DNA of 64,000 nucleotides from Mediterraneibacter hominis (GTDB lineage Bacteria; Bacillota; Clostridia; Lachnospirales; Lachnospiraceae): the NCBI RefSeq assembly GCF_014287475.1, contig NZ_JACOPF010000001.1, forward strand, positions 434,001 to 498,000, in the 5' to 3' direction. A model generated the notes under the pieces. That model saw only the letters and a program-made list of their open reading frames with translations, was not told where the DNA came from and did no database searches. Positions 15,457 to 24,544 of the stretch are shown one piece after another; positions within the stretch are counted from its first letter, which is position 1, and every line of letters begins with the position of its first letter. A program made the translations under genes and the position numbers.

Positions 15457-17124
15457 ATGAGCGATAAGGACATAAAAAGGAAACATGTACCTACTTCTGA
15501 AGATGAAAATAAAACAAAGTCAAAAAGTAAAGAAATGCAGGAAGAAGCGTATTATCTAGATGATGACTTTGATGATGCAGACGGCGCAGAAGACGAAGTG
15601 TATGATGCGCACGAAGATGATGGATACGAAGATATAGAAATTTTAGGAGAAGACGATTTAGAGGATGACTTTTCTGAATCAGAAGAAAAGGAGAAAAAAG
15701 GGAAAAGACGCGGAGGAACAGGACGGAAAAAAGGCAAAAAGAAACCGTTGATTATCGGTGGGAGTATTCTTGGCGCACTGGCAGTTGTTTATATTGGAAT
15801 TTCCATATTTTTTATGAGTCATTTCTTTGTAAATACAGAGATTAACGGACATGATTTCTCTGGAAAGTCAGCGGCGGATGTAGAAGCATATATGAAAGAA
15901 CAGGTGAAGGATTATCAACTGGAGATTCTGGAAAAGGACAACCAGTCTGATATAATCGACGGAGATGACATTTCGCTGACATATGAAGAAAACTCCGATA
16001 TTCAGGATGCATTGAAAAAGCAGAATGGTTTTCTGTGGCCGAAAGCATTTTTTGGAAAAAATACCCAAAAGGTGACTGTTGATGTATCTTATGATGAAGA
16101 TGCGCTGAATACATTGATACAAAATTTAAAACCAGTAACGGTGGAGCAGACGCAGCCTGTATCTGCTGCTCCGAAGTTTGACGGCGAGAAGTTTGTCATA
16201 GAACCGGAAACTTATGGAACAGCTGTAAATATGGAGGTTTTGTCAGAAAAGATACACACGTATATCTCAGAATTTAAACCAAAGCTGGATATGAAAGAAG
16301 AAGGCTGCTATGCGGAACCAAAGTTTACATCAGAATCAAAGGAAGTACAGGCGGCATGTGATACGATGAATAATTACTGCAAGGCGAGCATCACATATAC
16401 GATGGGAGAAGATGTCGTTGTAGATAAGGCTTTGATATCTGGATGGCTTACCGTGGACGGTGACATGAATGTAACCTTTAATACAGACGCGGTGAGGGCA
16501 TGGCTGACGGAATTTGGAGATACCTATGATACGCAGGGAACTACGCGCACAATTACAACTCCGACGGGAAAGACTGCAGAAGTTTCGGGTGGGGACTATG
16601 GATGGTCTATAGATGAAGATACGGAATTTGAGGCTTTGACAAACAGTATTAAAAATGGTGAAACTGTGACAAAGGAGCCCGCTTACTACCAGACAGCGGC
16701 AGCACATGGAGCACAGGACTGGGGTACAACCTATCTGGAGGTAGATCTGTCTGCACAGCATATGTGGTATATTGTAGACGGAAATATTGCACTTGAGACG
16801 GACGTGGTAACAGGGGTTCCGATACCAGAAAAAATTACCCCTACAGGTGTATACTCCATTTTAGAAATAAGCCCAAATGAAACCCTGGTGGGAGAGATCG
16901 ATCCTGCAACAGGAAAACCAGAGTACGAAACGCCGGTTGCATACTGGATGAGAGTGACATGGAGTGGCATCGGATTCCATGATGCTACCTGGCAGCCTGC
17001 GTTCGGCGGTACTTTGTATCAAGATGGGTTGGGATCCCACGGTTGTATTAATATGCCTCTGGATCAGGCAGGTGCTCTATTCAATATGCTGTCTTTAGGA
17101 ACACCGGTTATCATCCACAACTAA
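15457..17124 (+). CDS. Membrane-anchored L,D-transpeptidase (YkuD domain) with PG-binding domain
   Basis: A 555-aa single-pass membrane protein. Residues 1-95 are cytoplasmic and very acidic, with runs of Asp/Glu then Lys/Arg-rich KGKRRGGTGRKKGKKK; a transmembrane segment follows (about 104-125). The outside holds a putative peptidoglycan-binding domain of the type found before YkuD (about 130-410), then the YkuD catalytic domain (about 425-555) with SHGCINMP, the nucleophile being C530 and the His H528. It should form or exchange 3-3 cross-links in the cell wall. Complete; start behind AGAAGGAG. The acidic tail could be a phosphorylation or docking region, which is speculation. Confidence 0.9.
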   Translation: MSDKDIKRKHVPTSEDENKTKSKSKEMQEEAYYLDDDFDDADGAEDEVYDAHEDDGYEDIEILGEDDLEDDFSESEEKEKKGKRRGGTGRKKGKKKPLIIGGSILGALAVVYIGISIFFMSHFFVNTEINGHDFSGKSAADVEAYMKEQVKDYQLEILEKDNQSDIIDGDDISLTYEENSDIQDALKKQNGFLWPKAFFGKNTQKVTVDVSYDEDALNTLIQNLKPVTVEQTQPVSAAPKFDGEKFVIEPETYGTAVNMEVLSEKIHTYISEFKPKLDMKEEGCYAEPKFTSESKEVQAACDTMNNYCKASITYTMGEDVVVDKALISGWLTVDGDMNVTFNTDAVRAWLTEFGDTYDTQGTTRTITTPTGKTAEVSGGDYGWSIDEDTEFEALTNSIKNGETVTKEPAYYQTAAAHGAQDWGTTYLEVDLSAQHMWYIVDGNIALETDVVTGVPIPEKITPTGVYSILEISPNETLVGEIDPATGKPEYETPVAYWMRVTWSGIGFHDATWQPAFGGTLYQDGLGSHGCINMPLDQAGALFNMLSLGTPVIIHN

Positions 17125-17182
17125 GACAGCAGCAAACAAGGATAGTTTTGGGTGTGCCGGAAAAAACAGGAGAATAAGACAG

Positions 17183-18325
17183 ATGTATGAAATAATAAAA
17201 ACAGATGGAATGGCAAAACGGGGAAGGCTTACAACTGTGCATGGCACGATAGAGACGCCGGTATTCATGAATGTAGGAACTGTTGCGGCTATTAAAGGAG
17301 CAGTATCCACAGAGGATCTGCGGACGATAGGGACACAGGTAGAGCTTTCTAATACGTATCACCTGCATGTAAGGCCGGGAGATGAAATCGTCAGGAAATT
17401 AGGCGGGCTCCATAAATTTATGAACTGGGACAGACCGATTTTGACGGACTCTGGAGGATTCCAGGTATTTTCTCTTGCAGGTTTAAGAAAAATTAAAGAG
17501 GAAGGCGTGCACTTTCATTCTCACATAGATGGGAAAAAGATTTTCATGGGGCCAGAGGAGAGTATGCAGATTCAGTCAAATCTGGCATCTACCATTGCAA
17601 TGGCGTTTGACGAATGTCCTTCCAGCGTTGCAGATAAAACATATATGGAAAATTCTGTAGCGCGGACTACGAGATGGCTGAAGCGCTGCCAAACAGAAAT
17701 GAAGCGGCTGAATTCTCTGCCGCACACACTGAATCCTGAGCAGTTATTATTCGGAATCAACCAGGGCGGCATCTATGAAGACATTCGAATCGCACATGCA
17801 CAGCAGATAGCAGAGCTTAATCTGGACGGTTATGCGGTAGGCGGTCTTGCCGTAGGGGAAAGCCATGAGGAGATGTACAGAATTCTAGATGCAGTCGTCC
17901 CGTATCTTCCAAAGGATAAACCTACTTATCTGATGGGCGTAGGCACGCCGGCCAATATCCTGGAGGCAGTGGACAGGGGAGTAGATTTCTTTGACTGTGT
18001 GTATCCGACCAGAAATGGGCGGCATGGACATGTCTATACAAACAGAGGAAAGCTAAACCTGTTTAATGCAAAGTATGAACTGGACAGCAGACCTATCGAA
18101 GAAAACTGTCAGTGTCCTGCCTGTCAAAGCTACAGCAGAGCCTATATCCGGCATTTATTAAAGGCAAAGGAGATGCTGGGAATGAGACTTTGTGTACTGC
18201 ACAATCTGTATTTCTACAATCATATGATGGAAGAAATTCGCGGGGCGATAGAGGCAGGAAATTATAAAGAATACAAGAAAGAAAAGCTTACCGGAATGAT
18301 GAGGCAAAATGAAAAACAGCCGTAG
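17183..18325 (+). CDS. tgt: tRNA-guanine transglycosylase (queuine synthesis)
   Basis: A 380-aa Tgt that swaps guanine-34 of GUN-anticodon tRNAs for preQ1. Motifs include LTDSGGFQVFSL with the general-base Asp, FDECPSS, INQGGIYEDIR, YAVGGLAVGE for base recognition, the nucleophilic Asp in FDCVYPTRNGRHGH, and the zinc site CQCPACQSYSRAYIRHLL with a later His. Length is typical. It is followed at 118 bases by yajC, a conserved tgt-yajC order in many bacteria; queA is not in the window. Confidence 0.97.
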   Translation: MYEIIKTDGMAKRGRLTTVHGTIETPVFMNVGTVAAIKGAVSTEDLRTIGTQVELSNTYHLHVRPGDEIVRKLGGLHKFMNWDRPILTDSGGFQVFSLAGLRKIKEEGVHFHSHIDGKKIFMGPEESMQIQSNLASTIAMAFDECPSSVADKTYMENSVARTTRWLKRCQTEMKRLNSLPHTLNPEQLLFGINQGGIYEDIRIAHAQQIAELNLDGYAVGGLAVGESHEEMYRILDAVVPYLPKDKPTYLMGVGTPANILEAVDRGVDFFDCVYPTRNGRHGHVYTNRGKLNLFNAKYELDSRPIEENCQCPACQSYSRAYIRHLLKAKEMLGMRLCVLHNLYFYNHMMEEIRGAIEAGNYKEYKKEKLTGMMRQNEKQP

Positions 18326-18442
18326 AATATAAAAATTGTCTTAAAAAAGCGATAAAATAAAAAACGGTCTTGAAGATTGTCTAAAATTTGTGTATAGTTA
18401 TCTTATTGGTTTGACCATAGAAGTTAGGAGGAAAGGAACAAA

Positions 18443-18718
18443 ATGGATATGATAGGTATTATTCTTATCTATGCTGTAGTATTAGGAGGTATGTGGTTTC
18501 TTCTTATGCGTCCGCAGAAAAAGGAGCAGAAGAGGGTACAGGCAATGCTTTCTACGATGGAAGTTGGAGATACAGCATTGACGACAAGCGGATTTTATGG
18601 TGTCATCATTGATATTACGGATGACGATGTAATTGTAGAATTTGGCAATAACAAAAACTGCCGTATCCCAATGCAGAAATCTGCAATCGCGCAGATTGAA
18701 AAGCCGAGCGCAGAATAA
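18443..18718 (+). CDS. yajC: Preprotein translocase accessory subunit YajC
   Basis: A 91-aa small membrane protein: one N-terminal span (about 3-22) followed by the FLLMRPQKKEQKR turn and a soluble domain with VGDTALTTSGFYGVI and DVIVEFGNNKNCRIPMQKSAIAQI, the standard YajC pattern. It associates with SecDF and the SecYEG channel. secD/secF do not follow here; instead a strong hairpin ends the unit. RBS AGGAGGAAAGG. Confidence 0.95.
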   Translation: MDMIGIILIYAVVLGGMWFLLMRPQKKEQKRVQAMLSTMEVGDTALTTSGFYGVIIDITDDDVIVEFGNNKNCRIPMQKSAIAQIEKPSAE

Positions 18719-18764
18719 AAGGCATAGAGTGAATATCAATAGGAAGGAAATAAAATTCCTGCCA

Positions 18765-18826
18765 TATAGATAGAAGGAGCGCTGATTCTTTGGACAGGAT
18801 CAGCGCTCCTTCTATCTATATAAAAA
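18765..18826. terminator. Strong hairpin after yajC
   Basis: A 22-bp perfect stem (18765-18786 with 18799-18820) and a 12-nt loop. The plus strand lacks a T-run directly after it, but a second small AGAG-CTCT hairpin followed by GTTTTTT lies at 18831-18847. Together they probably separate yajC from leuB. Confidence 0.75.
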
Positions 18827-18859
18827 ACGGAGAGTGCTCTGTTTTTTATGCTGAAATAC

Positions 18860-18888
18860 TTGAAACACCTGAAGAAATGGAGTATCAT
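18860..18888 (+). promoter_or_regulatory. Promoter of the leuB-ilvD-ilvB-serC-serA operon
   Basis: TTGAAA at 18860-18865 and TATCAT at 18883-18888, spacer 17. The leader before the leuB ATG is about 40 bases, with no room for a T-box or leader-peptide attenuator. Confidence 0.6.
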
Positions 18889-18926
18889 TAAAATTAGTAT
18901 TTTTACGTTTGGAAGGATGAAGAGAT

Positions 18927-20012
18927 ATGGAATTAAAGATCGGTGTAATCAAAGGAGATGGAATCGGACCGGAAATCGTAGAAGAGGCGATGAAGGTTCT
19001 CGACAAAACAGGAGAGCATTACGGGTTTACCTGTCAATATACACAACTTCTACTGGGCGGAGCATCTATTGACGCATATGGAGTTCCTTTGACAGAGGAG
19101 ACGATTTCGGAGGCAAAAGAAAACCAGGCGGTTCTGATGGGGTCTATCGGAGGCGATGCAAAGGTTTCCCCATGGTATAAGCTAGAGCCTTCGAAACGTC
19201 CGGAAGCAGGGCTTCTGCGTATCAGAAAAGAATTGAATTTGTTTGCAAACCTGCGTCCGGCGGTTCTCTATGAGGAGTTAAAAGGTGCGTGTCCTTTAAA
19301 AGAAGAGATTGTCAAAGACGGATTCGATATGATGATTATGCGGGAGCTGACTGGAGGACTGTATTTTGGCAGGCGCAGTACAGAAGAAGAGAACGGCATA
19401 CTGACGGCGCGGGACGAACTTACATATAATGAAGAAGAAATCCGCAGAATTGCAAAAAGAGGATTCGATATTGCCAGAAAGAGAAAAAAGAAAGTAACCA
19501 GCGTTGACAAGGCAAACGTGCTGGATTCTTCCAGATTATGGAGAAAAATCGTAGAAGAGACTGCGGCGGAATATCCAGATGTGACGCTGGAACATATGCT
19601 GGTAGATAATTGTGCGATGCAGCTTGTAAAAGATCCGGCACAGTTTGACGTGATCCTGACGGAGAACATGTTTGGAGATATTCTCTCTGATGAGGCAAGT
19701 ATGGTAACTGGCTCTATCGGAATGCTTGCATCTGCAAGTCTGAATGAGACGAAATTTGGATTATATGAACCAAGCGGCGGTTCTGCCCCAGATATCGCAG
19801 AAAAAGGGATTGCCAATCCGATTGCGACGATCCTTTCTGCGGCAATGATGCTGCGTTTCTCCTTTGATCTGGACAAAGCGGCTGACGCGGTAGAAGCAGC
19901 GGTGGAAAAAACATTGAGGGCAGGATACCGCACAGTGGATATTATGTCAGAGGGAAAAAAACAAATCGGAACATCTGAAATGGGAGATCGAATTTGTTCC
20001 TATATTAAATAA
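18927..20012 (+). CDS. leuB: 3-isopropylmalate dehydrogenase
   Basis: A 361-aa NAD-dependent enzyme oxidising and decarboxylating 3-isopropylmalate in leucine synthesis. It shows the beta-decarboxylating dehydrogenase pattern: GDGIGPEIVEEAMKVL, LLRIRKELNLFANLRP (substrate arginines), MIMRELTGGLYFG (leucine-type recognition), VTSVDKANVLDSS, and the Mg-binding FDVILTENMFGDILSDEAS followed by the NAD loop EPSGGSAPDIAEKGIANP. The latter marks NAD-type LeuB rather than isocitrate dehydrogenase. leuA and leuCD are not adjacent. First gene of a branched-chain/serine operon. Confidence 0.95.
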   Translation: MELKIGVIKGDGIGPEIVEEAMKVLDKTGEHYGFTCQYTQLLLGGASIDAYGVPLTEETISEAKENQAVLMGSIGGDAKVSPWYKLEPSKRPEAGLLRIRKELNLFANLRPAVLYEELKGACPLKEEIVKDGFDMMIMRELTGGLYFGRRSTEEENGILTARDELTYNEEEIRRIAKRGFDIARKRKKKVTSVDKANVLDSSRLWRKIVEETAAEYPDVTLEHMLVDNCAMQLVKDPAQFDVILTENMFGDILSDEASMVTGSIGMLASASLNETKFGLYEPSGGSAPDIAEKGIANPIATILSAAMMLRFSFDLDKAADAVEAAVEKTLRAGYRTVDIMSEGKKQIGTSEMGDRICSYIK

Positions 20013-20055
20013 TATAGAAATCGTCAGACAGAAATAAAAAACAGGAGGAAAAAAG

Positions 20056-21729
20056 ATGAGAAGTGATACTGTTACAAAGGGGGTGCAGCAAGCACCGCAC
20101 CGTTCCCTTTTTAATGCTTTGGGAATGACGCAGGAGGAGCTGGAGCGTCCGCTTATCGGGGTGGTGAGCTCCTATAATGAAATTGTACCTGGACATATGA
20201 ATCTGGATAAGATTACAGAGGCCGTAAAGATGGGAGTTGCAATGGCAGGAGGGACACCGATCATGGTTCCGGCGATTGCTGTCTGTGATGGAATTGCAAT
20301 GGGGCATATTGGGATGAAGTATTCCCTTGTCACGAGGGACTTAATCGCAGATTCCACAGAAGCACTGGCAATGGCACATCAGTTTGACGGTCTGGTCATG
20401 ATTCCAAACTGTGACAAAAATGTGCCGGGACTTTTGATGGCGGCGGCGCGCGTCAACATTCCGACGATTTTTGTCAGCGGCGGCCCGATGCTTGCAGGAC
20501 ATGTGAAAGGTTCTAAAACAAGCCTTTCCAGTATGTTCGAGGCAGTGGGAAGCTACGCGGCAGGAAAAATGACAGATGCAGATATCTGTGAGTTTGAAAA
20601 CAAAGCATGTCCGACCTGCGGCTCTTGTTCTGGCATGTATACAGCAAACAGCATGAATTGTCTGACAGAGGCGCTGGGCATGGGGCTGAAAGGAAACGGA
20701 ACCATTCCGGCAGTGTATTCTGCCAGACTGCAGCTTGCAAAGCACGCCGGTATGCAGGTGATGGAGTTAGTGCGCAAAAATATACGTCCCCGCGATATTA
20801 TGACGCAGGAGGCTGTTTTAAACGCGCTGACAGTGGATATGGCGCTTGGATGTTCTACGAACAGTATGCTGCATATTCCGGCAATCGCCCATGAAATAGG
20901 CATGGATTTTGAGATTGATTTTGCCAACGGCATCAGTGAAAAAACGCCAAATCTCTGTCATCTGGCGCCGGCAGGGCATACATATATTGAAGACTTAAAC
21001 GAGGCAGGCGGCGTTTATGCTGTAATGCATGAGCTGAACAAAAAAGGATTGCTTCATACAGACTGTATGACGGTGACAGGAAAAACAATCGGTGAAAATA
21101 TAGAAGGCTGTGTCAATAAAAATCCAGAAGTGATCCGTCCTATTGAAAATCCCTACAGCAAGACAGGCGGACTTGCGGTGTTGAAAGGAAATCTTGCGCC
21201 TGACGGAAGCGTAGTAAAACGTTCTGCGGTAGTAGATGAAATGCTTGTCCATGAAGGGCCGGCGCGTATTTTTGAAAGTGATGAAGAGGCAACAGCCGCA
21301 ATTAAAGGGGGAAAAATCCATCCGGGAGATGTGATAGTCATCCGTTACGAAGGGCCAAAGGGAGGGCCCGGCATGCGTGAAATGTTGAATCCTACTTCTG
21401 CGATTGCAGGCTATGGGCTTGGATCCAGTGTGGCACTGATCACAGACGGAAGATTCAGCGGCGCTTCCAGAGGCGCTTCTATCGGGCATGTTTCCCCAGA
21501 AGCAGCAGTAGGCGGCCCAATTGCACTTTTAGAAGAAGGCGACATTATTAAGATCAATATTCCAGAGTTGAAACTGGAGGTTGACATTTCAGACGAAGAG
21601 ATGGCACGAAGAAAAGAGAACTGGCAGCCTAGAGAACCGAAAGTAAAAACGGGATATCTTGCGCGATATGCCTCTATGGTTACTTCCGGCAACCGGGGGG
21701 CAATTTTGGAAATACCGAAGAACAGCTAG
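20056..21729 (+). CDS. ilvD: Dihydroxy-acid dehydratase
   Basis: A 557-aa Fe-S dehydratase making 2-oxoisovalerate and 2-oxo-3-methylvalerate. Cluster ligands fit NCDKNVPG (Cys near 117) and [19 protein letters not shown] (Cys near 190), with a later conserved C-terminal [19 protein letters not shown] phosphate-type loop. Length is standard. It begins 43 bases after leuB with AGGAGG, and is followed 12 bases later by ilvB. The cluster is oxygen-sensitive, in keeping with an anaerobe. Confidence 0.97.
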   Translation: MRSDTVTKGVQQAPHRSLFNALGMTQEELERPLIGVVSSYNEIVPGHMNLDKITEAVKMGVAMAGGTPIMVPAIAVCDGIAMGHIGMKYSLVTRDLIADSTEALAMAHQFDGLVMIPNCDKNVPGLLMAAARVNIPTIFVSGGPMLAGHVKGSKTSLSSMFEAVGSYAAGKMTDADICEFENKACPTCGSCSGMYTANSMNCLTEALGMGLKGNGTIPAVYSARLQLAKHAGMQVMELVRKNIRPRDIMTQEAVLNALTVDMALGCSTNSMLHIPAIAHEIGMDFEIDFANGISEKTPNLCHLAPAGHTYIEDLNEAGGVYAVMHELNKKGLLHTDCMTVTGKTIGENIEGCVNKNPEVIRPIENPYSKTGGLAVLKGNLAPDGSVVKRSAVVDEMLVHEGPARIFESDEEATAAIKGGKIHPGDVIVIRYEGPKGGPGMREMLNPTSAIAGYGLGSSVALITDGRFSGASRGASIGHVSPEAAVGGPIALLEEGDIIKINIPELKLEVDISDEEMARRKENWQPREPKVKTGYLARYASMVTSGNRGAILEIPKNS

Positions 21730-21741
21730 GAGGAAAGCGCC

Positions 21742-23418
21742 ATGTTGTTGAATGGAGCAGAAATTGTAATTGCATGTTTAAAGGAGCAGGGAGTAGATAC
21801 AGTATTTGGGTATCCAGGCGGAGCGATTTTAAATGTGTATGATGCGTTATATAAACATAGAGAGGAAATCCGTCATGTGCTGACATCCCATGAACAAGGG
21901 GCGGCACATGCGGCGGATGGGTATGCACGTGCAACGGGAAAGGCAGGTGTATGTCTGGCAACGAGTGGGCCAGGGGCAACGAACCTGGTGACAGGGATTG
22001 CAACTGCTTATATGGACTCGATCCCGATTGTAGCAATTACCTGTAATGTAGGAGTTTCTCTGCTTGGAAAAGATAGCTTTCAGGAGATTGATATTGCAGG
22101 GATTACCATGCCCATTACTAAGCATAACTATATTGTAAAAGACATCACGAAGCTTGCCGATACAATCCGCAAGGCATTCCAGATTGCTAAATCTGACAGA
22201 CCAGGTCCGGTACTGATTGATATTCCAAAGGATATTACTGCCAATCAGACGGAATACACTCCGGTGACTGTCAATACAGAAGGGATAAAGACAGTATCTG
22301 TCTCGGAGGAAGAAGTTGAGGCGGCTGTTCAGATGATTGAGGCAGCGAAACGCCCATATATATTCGTGGGTGGGGGTGCGGTACTCTCCGGTGCTTCTAA
22401 AGAGCTTAAGGAGTTTGTGGATAAGGTAGATGCCCCTGTTACAGATTCGCTGATGGGAAAAGGCGCATTTCCAGGTACAGATCCCAGGTATACCGGCATG
22501 CTTGGCATGCATGGAACAAAAACGTCCAATTATGGTGTCAGCGGCTGTGATCTTTTGATTGTGGCAGGAGCCAGATTTAGCGACAGAGTGACTGGCAATA
22601 CAGAAAAATTTGCGAGGAAAGCAAAGATTTTGCAGTTGGATATTGATGCGGCAGAGATGAATAAAAATGTGGTTATCACGCAAGGCGTGGTCGGAGATTT
22701 AAAAGAAACCCTGAAAAGAATCAATGAAAAATTGCCGAAGCAGTCACATCCTGAATGGCTGGCAAGGATAAGGGAGTACAAGGAAAAATATCCGTTGAAG
22801 TACCATCAAGATACATTGACCGGCCCGTTTATCATAGAGGAAGTTTATCGGCAGACAAACGGGGAGGCATTGCTTGTCACAGAAGTAGGGCAGCATCAAA
22901 TGTGGGCGGCGCAGTATTACAAGTATACAAAGCCAAGAACACTGTTGACTTCCGGAGGGCTTGGAACGATGGGCTATGGTCTGGGGGCGTCTCTGGGAGC
23001 AAAATGTGGCTGTCCGGATAAGACAGTGATCAATATAGCAGGGGACGGCTGTTTCCGCATGAACATGAATGAGATCGCTACGGCAGTACGGCATCATATT
23101 CCAATTGTACAGATTGTTGTAAATAATCATGTGCTCGGTATGGTGCGCCAGTGGCAGGATCTGTTTTATGATGAAAGGTATTCTGCAACTGTGCTTAGAG
23201 ATGCAGTTGATTTTGTAAAGCTTGCCGAGGCAATGGGGGCAAAAGGAATCAGAGCGCAGACGCAGGAGGAATTTGCAGAAGCGCTAAAAGAAGCATTGTC
23301 CTGCGACTGTCCTGTTGTCATAGACTGTCAGATTGGTGCTGACGATAAAGTATGGCCGATGGTGGCTCCAGGGGCAGCGATCAGCGATGCGTTTGATGAA
23401 GAAGATATGGAAGAATAA
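21742..23418 (+). CDS. ilvB: Acetolactate synthase large (catalytic) subunit
   Basis: A 558-aa ThDP enzyme condensing pyruvate with pyruvate or 2-oxobutyrate. The catalytic Glu is in the N-terminal SHEQGAAHAADGYARATGKAG region, the FAD/central domain holds VFVGGGAV-type sequence, and the ThDP-Mg motif is GDGCFRMNMNEIATAVRHHIPIV. The presence of full biosynthetic AHAS features and the ilvD neighbour argue against a catabolic AlsS or an oxalyl-CoA decarboxylase. The regulatory subunit ilvN/ilvH is not next to it; serC follows instead. RBS AGGAGGAAAG. Confidence 0.95.
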   Translation: MLLNGAEIVIACLKEQGVDTVFGYPGGAILNVYDALYKHREEIRHVLTSHEQGAAHAADGYARATGKAGVCLATSGPGATNLVTGIATAYMDSIPIVAITCNVGVSLLGKDSFQEIDIAGITMPITKHNYIVKDITKLADTIRKAFQIAKSDRPGPVLIDIPKDITANQTEYTPVTVNTEGIKTVSVSEEEVEAAVQMIEAAKRPYIFVGGGAVLSGASKELKEFVDKVDAPVTDSLMGKGAFPGTDPRYTGMLGMHGTKTSNYGVSGCDLLIVAGARFSDRVTGNTEKFARKAKILQLDIDAAEMNKNVVITQGVVGDLKETLKRINEKLPKQSHPEWLARIREYKEKYPLKYHQDTLTGPFIIEEVYRQTNGEALLVTEVGQHQMWAAQYYKYTKPRTLLTSGGLGTMGYGLGASLGAKCGCPDKTVINIAGDGCFRMNMNEIATAVRHHIPIVQIVVNNHVLGMVRQWQDLFYDERYSATVLRDAVDFVKLAEAMGAKGIRAQTQEEFAEALKEALSCDCPVVIDCQIGADDKVWPMVAPGAAISDAFDEEDMEE

Positions 23419-23460
23419 ATCCACTATCATAAAATTTAAGAATTGCAGGAGGAAAGAAAA

Positions 23461-24543
23461 ATGGGTAGAGTGTATAACTTTTCAGCAGGGCCGGCAGTGC
23501 TTCCGGAAGAAGTTCTAAAGGAAGCGGCATCAGAGATGCTCGATTATAAGGGTACAGGAATGTCGGTTATGGAGATGAGCCATAGATCGAAAGCCTTTGA
23601 AGAAATTATTCAGACAGCAGAGCAGGATTTGCGCGACCTTATGGGAATACCAGACAATTATAAGGTTTTGTTTTTGCAGGGGGGAGCATCCCAGCAATTT
23701 GCAATGATTCCGATGAATCTGATGAAAAACAGGGTGGCAGATTATATTGTTACAGGACAGTGGGCAAAAAAAGCGGCAAAAGAGGCAGAGAAGTATGGAA
23801 AAGTGAATCGAATCGCTTCTTCCGAAGATAAAACCTTTTCTTACATACCGGATTGCTCCGATCTTCCGGTCTCGGAGGATGCAGATTATGTATATATCTG
23901 TGAGAACAATACAATTTATGGAACAAAGTTTAAAGAACTCCCGAATACAAAAGGCAAAACACTGGTTGCGGATGTGTCTTCTTGTTTTCTTTCCGAGCCT
24001 GTTGAGGTAGAGAAGTATGGCGTGATTTATGGCGGCGTACAGAAAAATATCGGGCCGGCAGGAGTAGTTATCGTGATCATCCGGGAAGATTTGATTACAG
24101 AGGAGGTTCTGCCGGGCACGCCGACTATGCTCACCTATAAAACACATGCAGATGCTGCATCTCTTTATAATACACCTCCGGCATATGGAATCTATATTTG
24201 CGGAAAGGTGTTTAAATGGCTGAAATCTATGGGCGGTCTGGCTGTTATGAAAGAGCGCAATGAAAAGAAGGCGAAATTGCTGTATGATTTTCTGGATCAG
24301 AGTAAGCTTTTTAAAGGAACAGTTGAAAAAAAGGATCGTTCTTTAATGAACGTGCCTTTTGTTACGGGAAATAAAGACTTAGATGCAAAGTTTGTAAAAG
24401 AGGCAAAAGCGGCTGGACTTGAGAATTTAAAGGGACATAGAACGGTAGGCGGTATGCGTGCCAGCATATATAATGCAATGCCATATGAGGGTGTAGAGGC
24501 GCTTGTGGCATTTATGAAAAATTTTGAAAAGGAGAATCTGTAA
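23461..24543 (+). CDS. serC: Phosphoserine aminotransferase
   Basis: A 360-aa PLP enzyme converting 3-phosphohydroxypyruvate and glutamate to phosphoserine. N-terminus RVYNFSAGPAVLPEEVLKEA, then GGASQQFAMIPMNL, the strand VADVSSCFLSEPVEV with the PLP-binding Asp, and the Schiff-base Lys in YGGVQKNIGPAG. The ATG at 23461 is chosen for AGGAGGAAAG just before it. It is one base from serA, so both serine genes are translated together. Confidence 0.96.
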   Translation: MGRVYNFSAGPAVLPEEVLKEAASEMLDYKGTGMSVMEMSHRSKAFEEIIQTAEQDLRDLMGIPDNYKVLFLQGGASQQFAMIPMNLMKNRVADYIVTGQWAKKAAKEAEKYGKVNRIASSEDKTFSYIPDCSDLPVSEDADYVYICENNTIYGTKFKELPNTKGKTLVADVSSCFLSEPVEVEKYGVIYGGVQKNIGPAGVVIVIIREDLITEEVLPGTPTMLTYKTHADAASLYNTPPAYGIYICGKVFKWLKSMGGLAVMKERNEKKAKLLYDFLDQSKLFKGTVEKKDRSLMNVPFVTGNKDLDAKFVKEAKAAGLENLKGHRTVGGMRASIYNAMPYEGVEALVAFMKNFEKENL

Positions 24544-24544
24544 A

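Noticed and set aside
18326..18442. Possible riboswitch or T-box before yajC/leuB
   Set aside because: No conserved T-box (AGGGTGGnACCGCG-like) or riboswitch core was found there or in any other leader; the leuB leader is only about 40 bases.
19268..19933. Long antisense frame opposite leuB
   Set aside because: Shadow of the leuB reading frame; low-complexity Ser/Ile-rich product.
21847..22683. Antisense frame of 278 codons opposite ilvB
   Set aside because: Shadow frame; His/Cys-rich product without recognisable motifs and no RBS.
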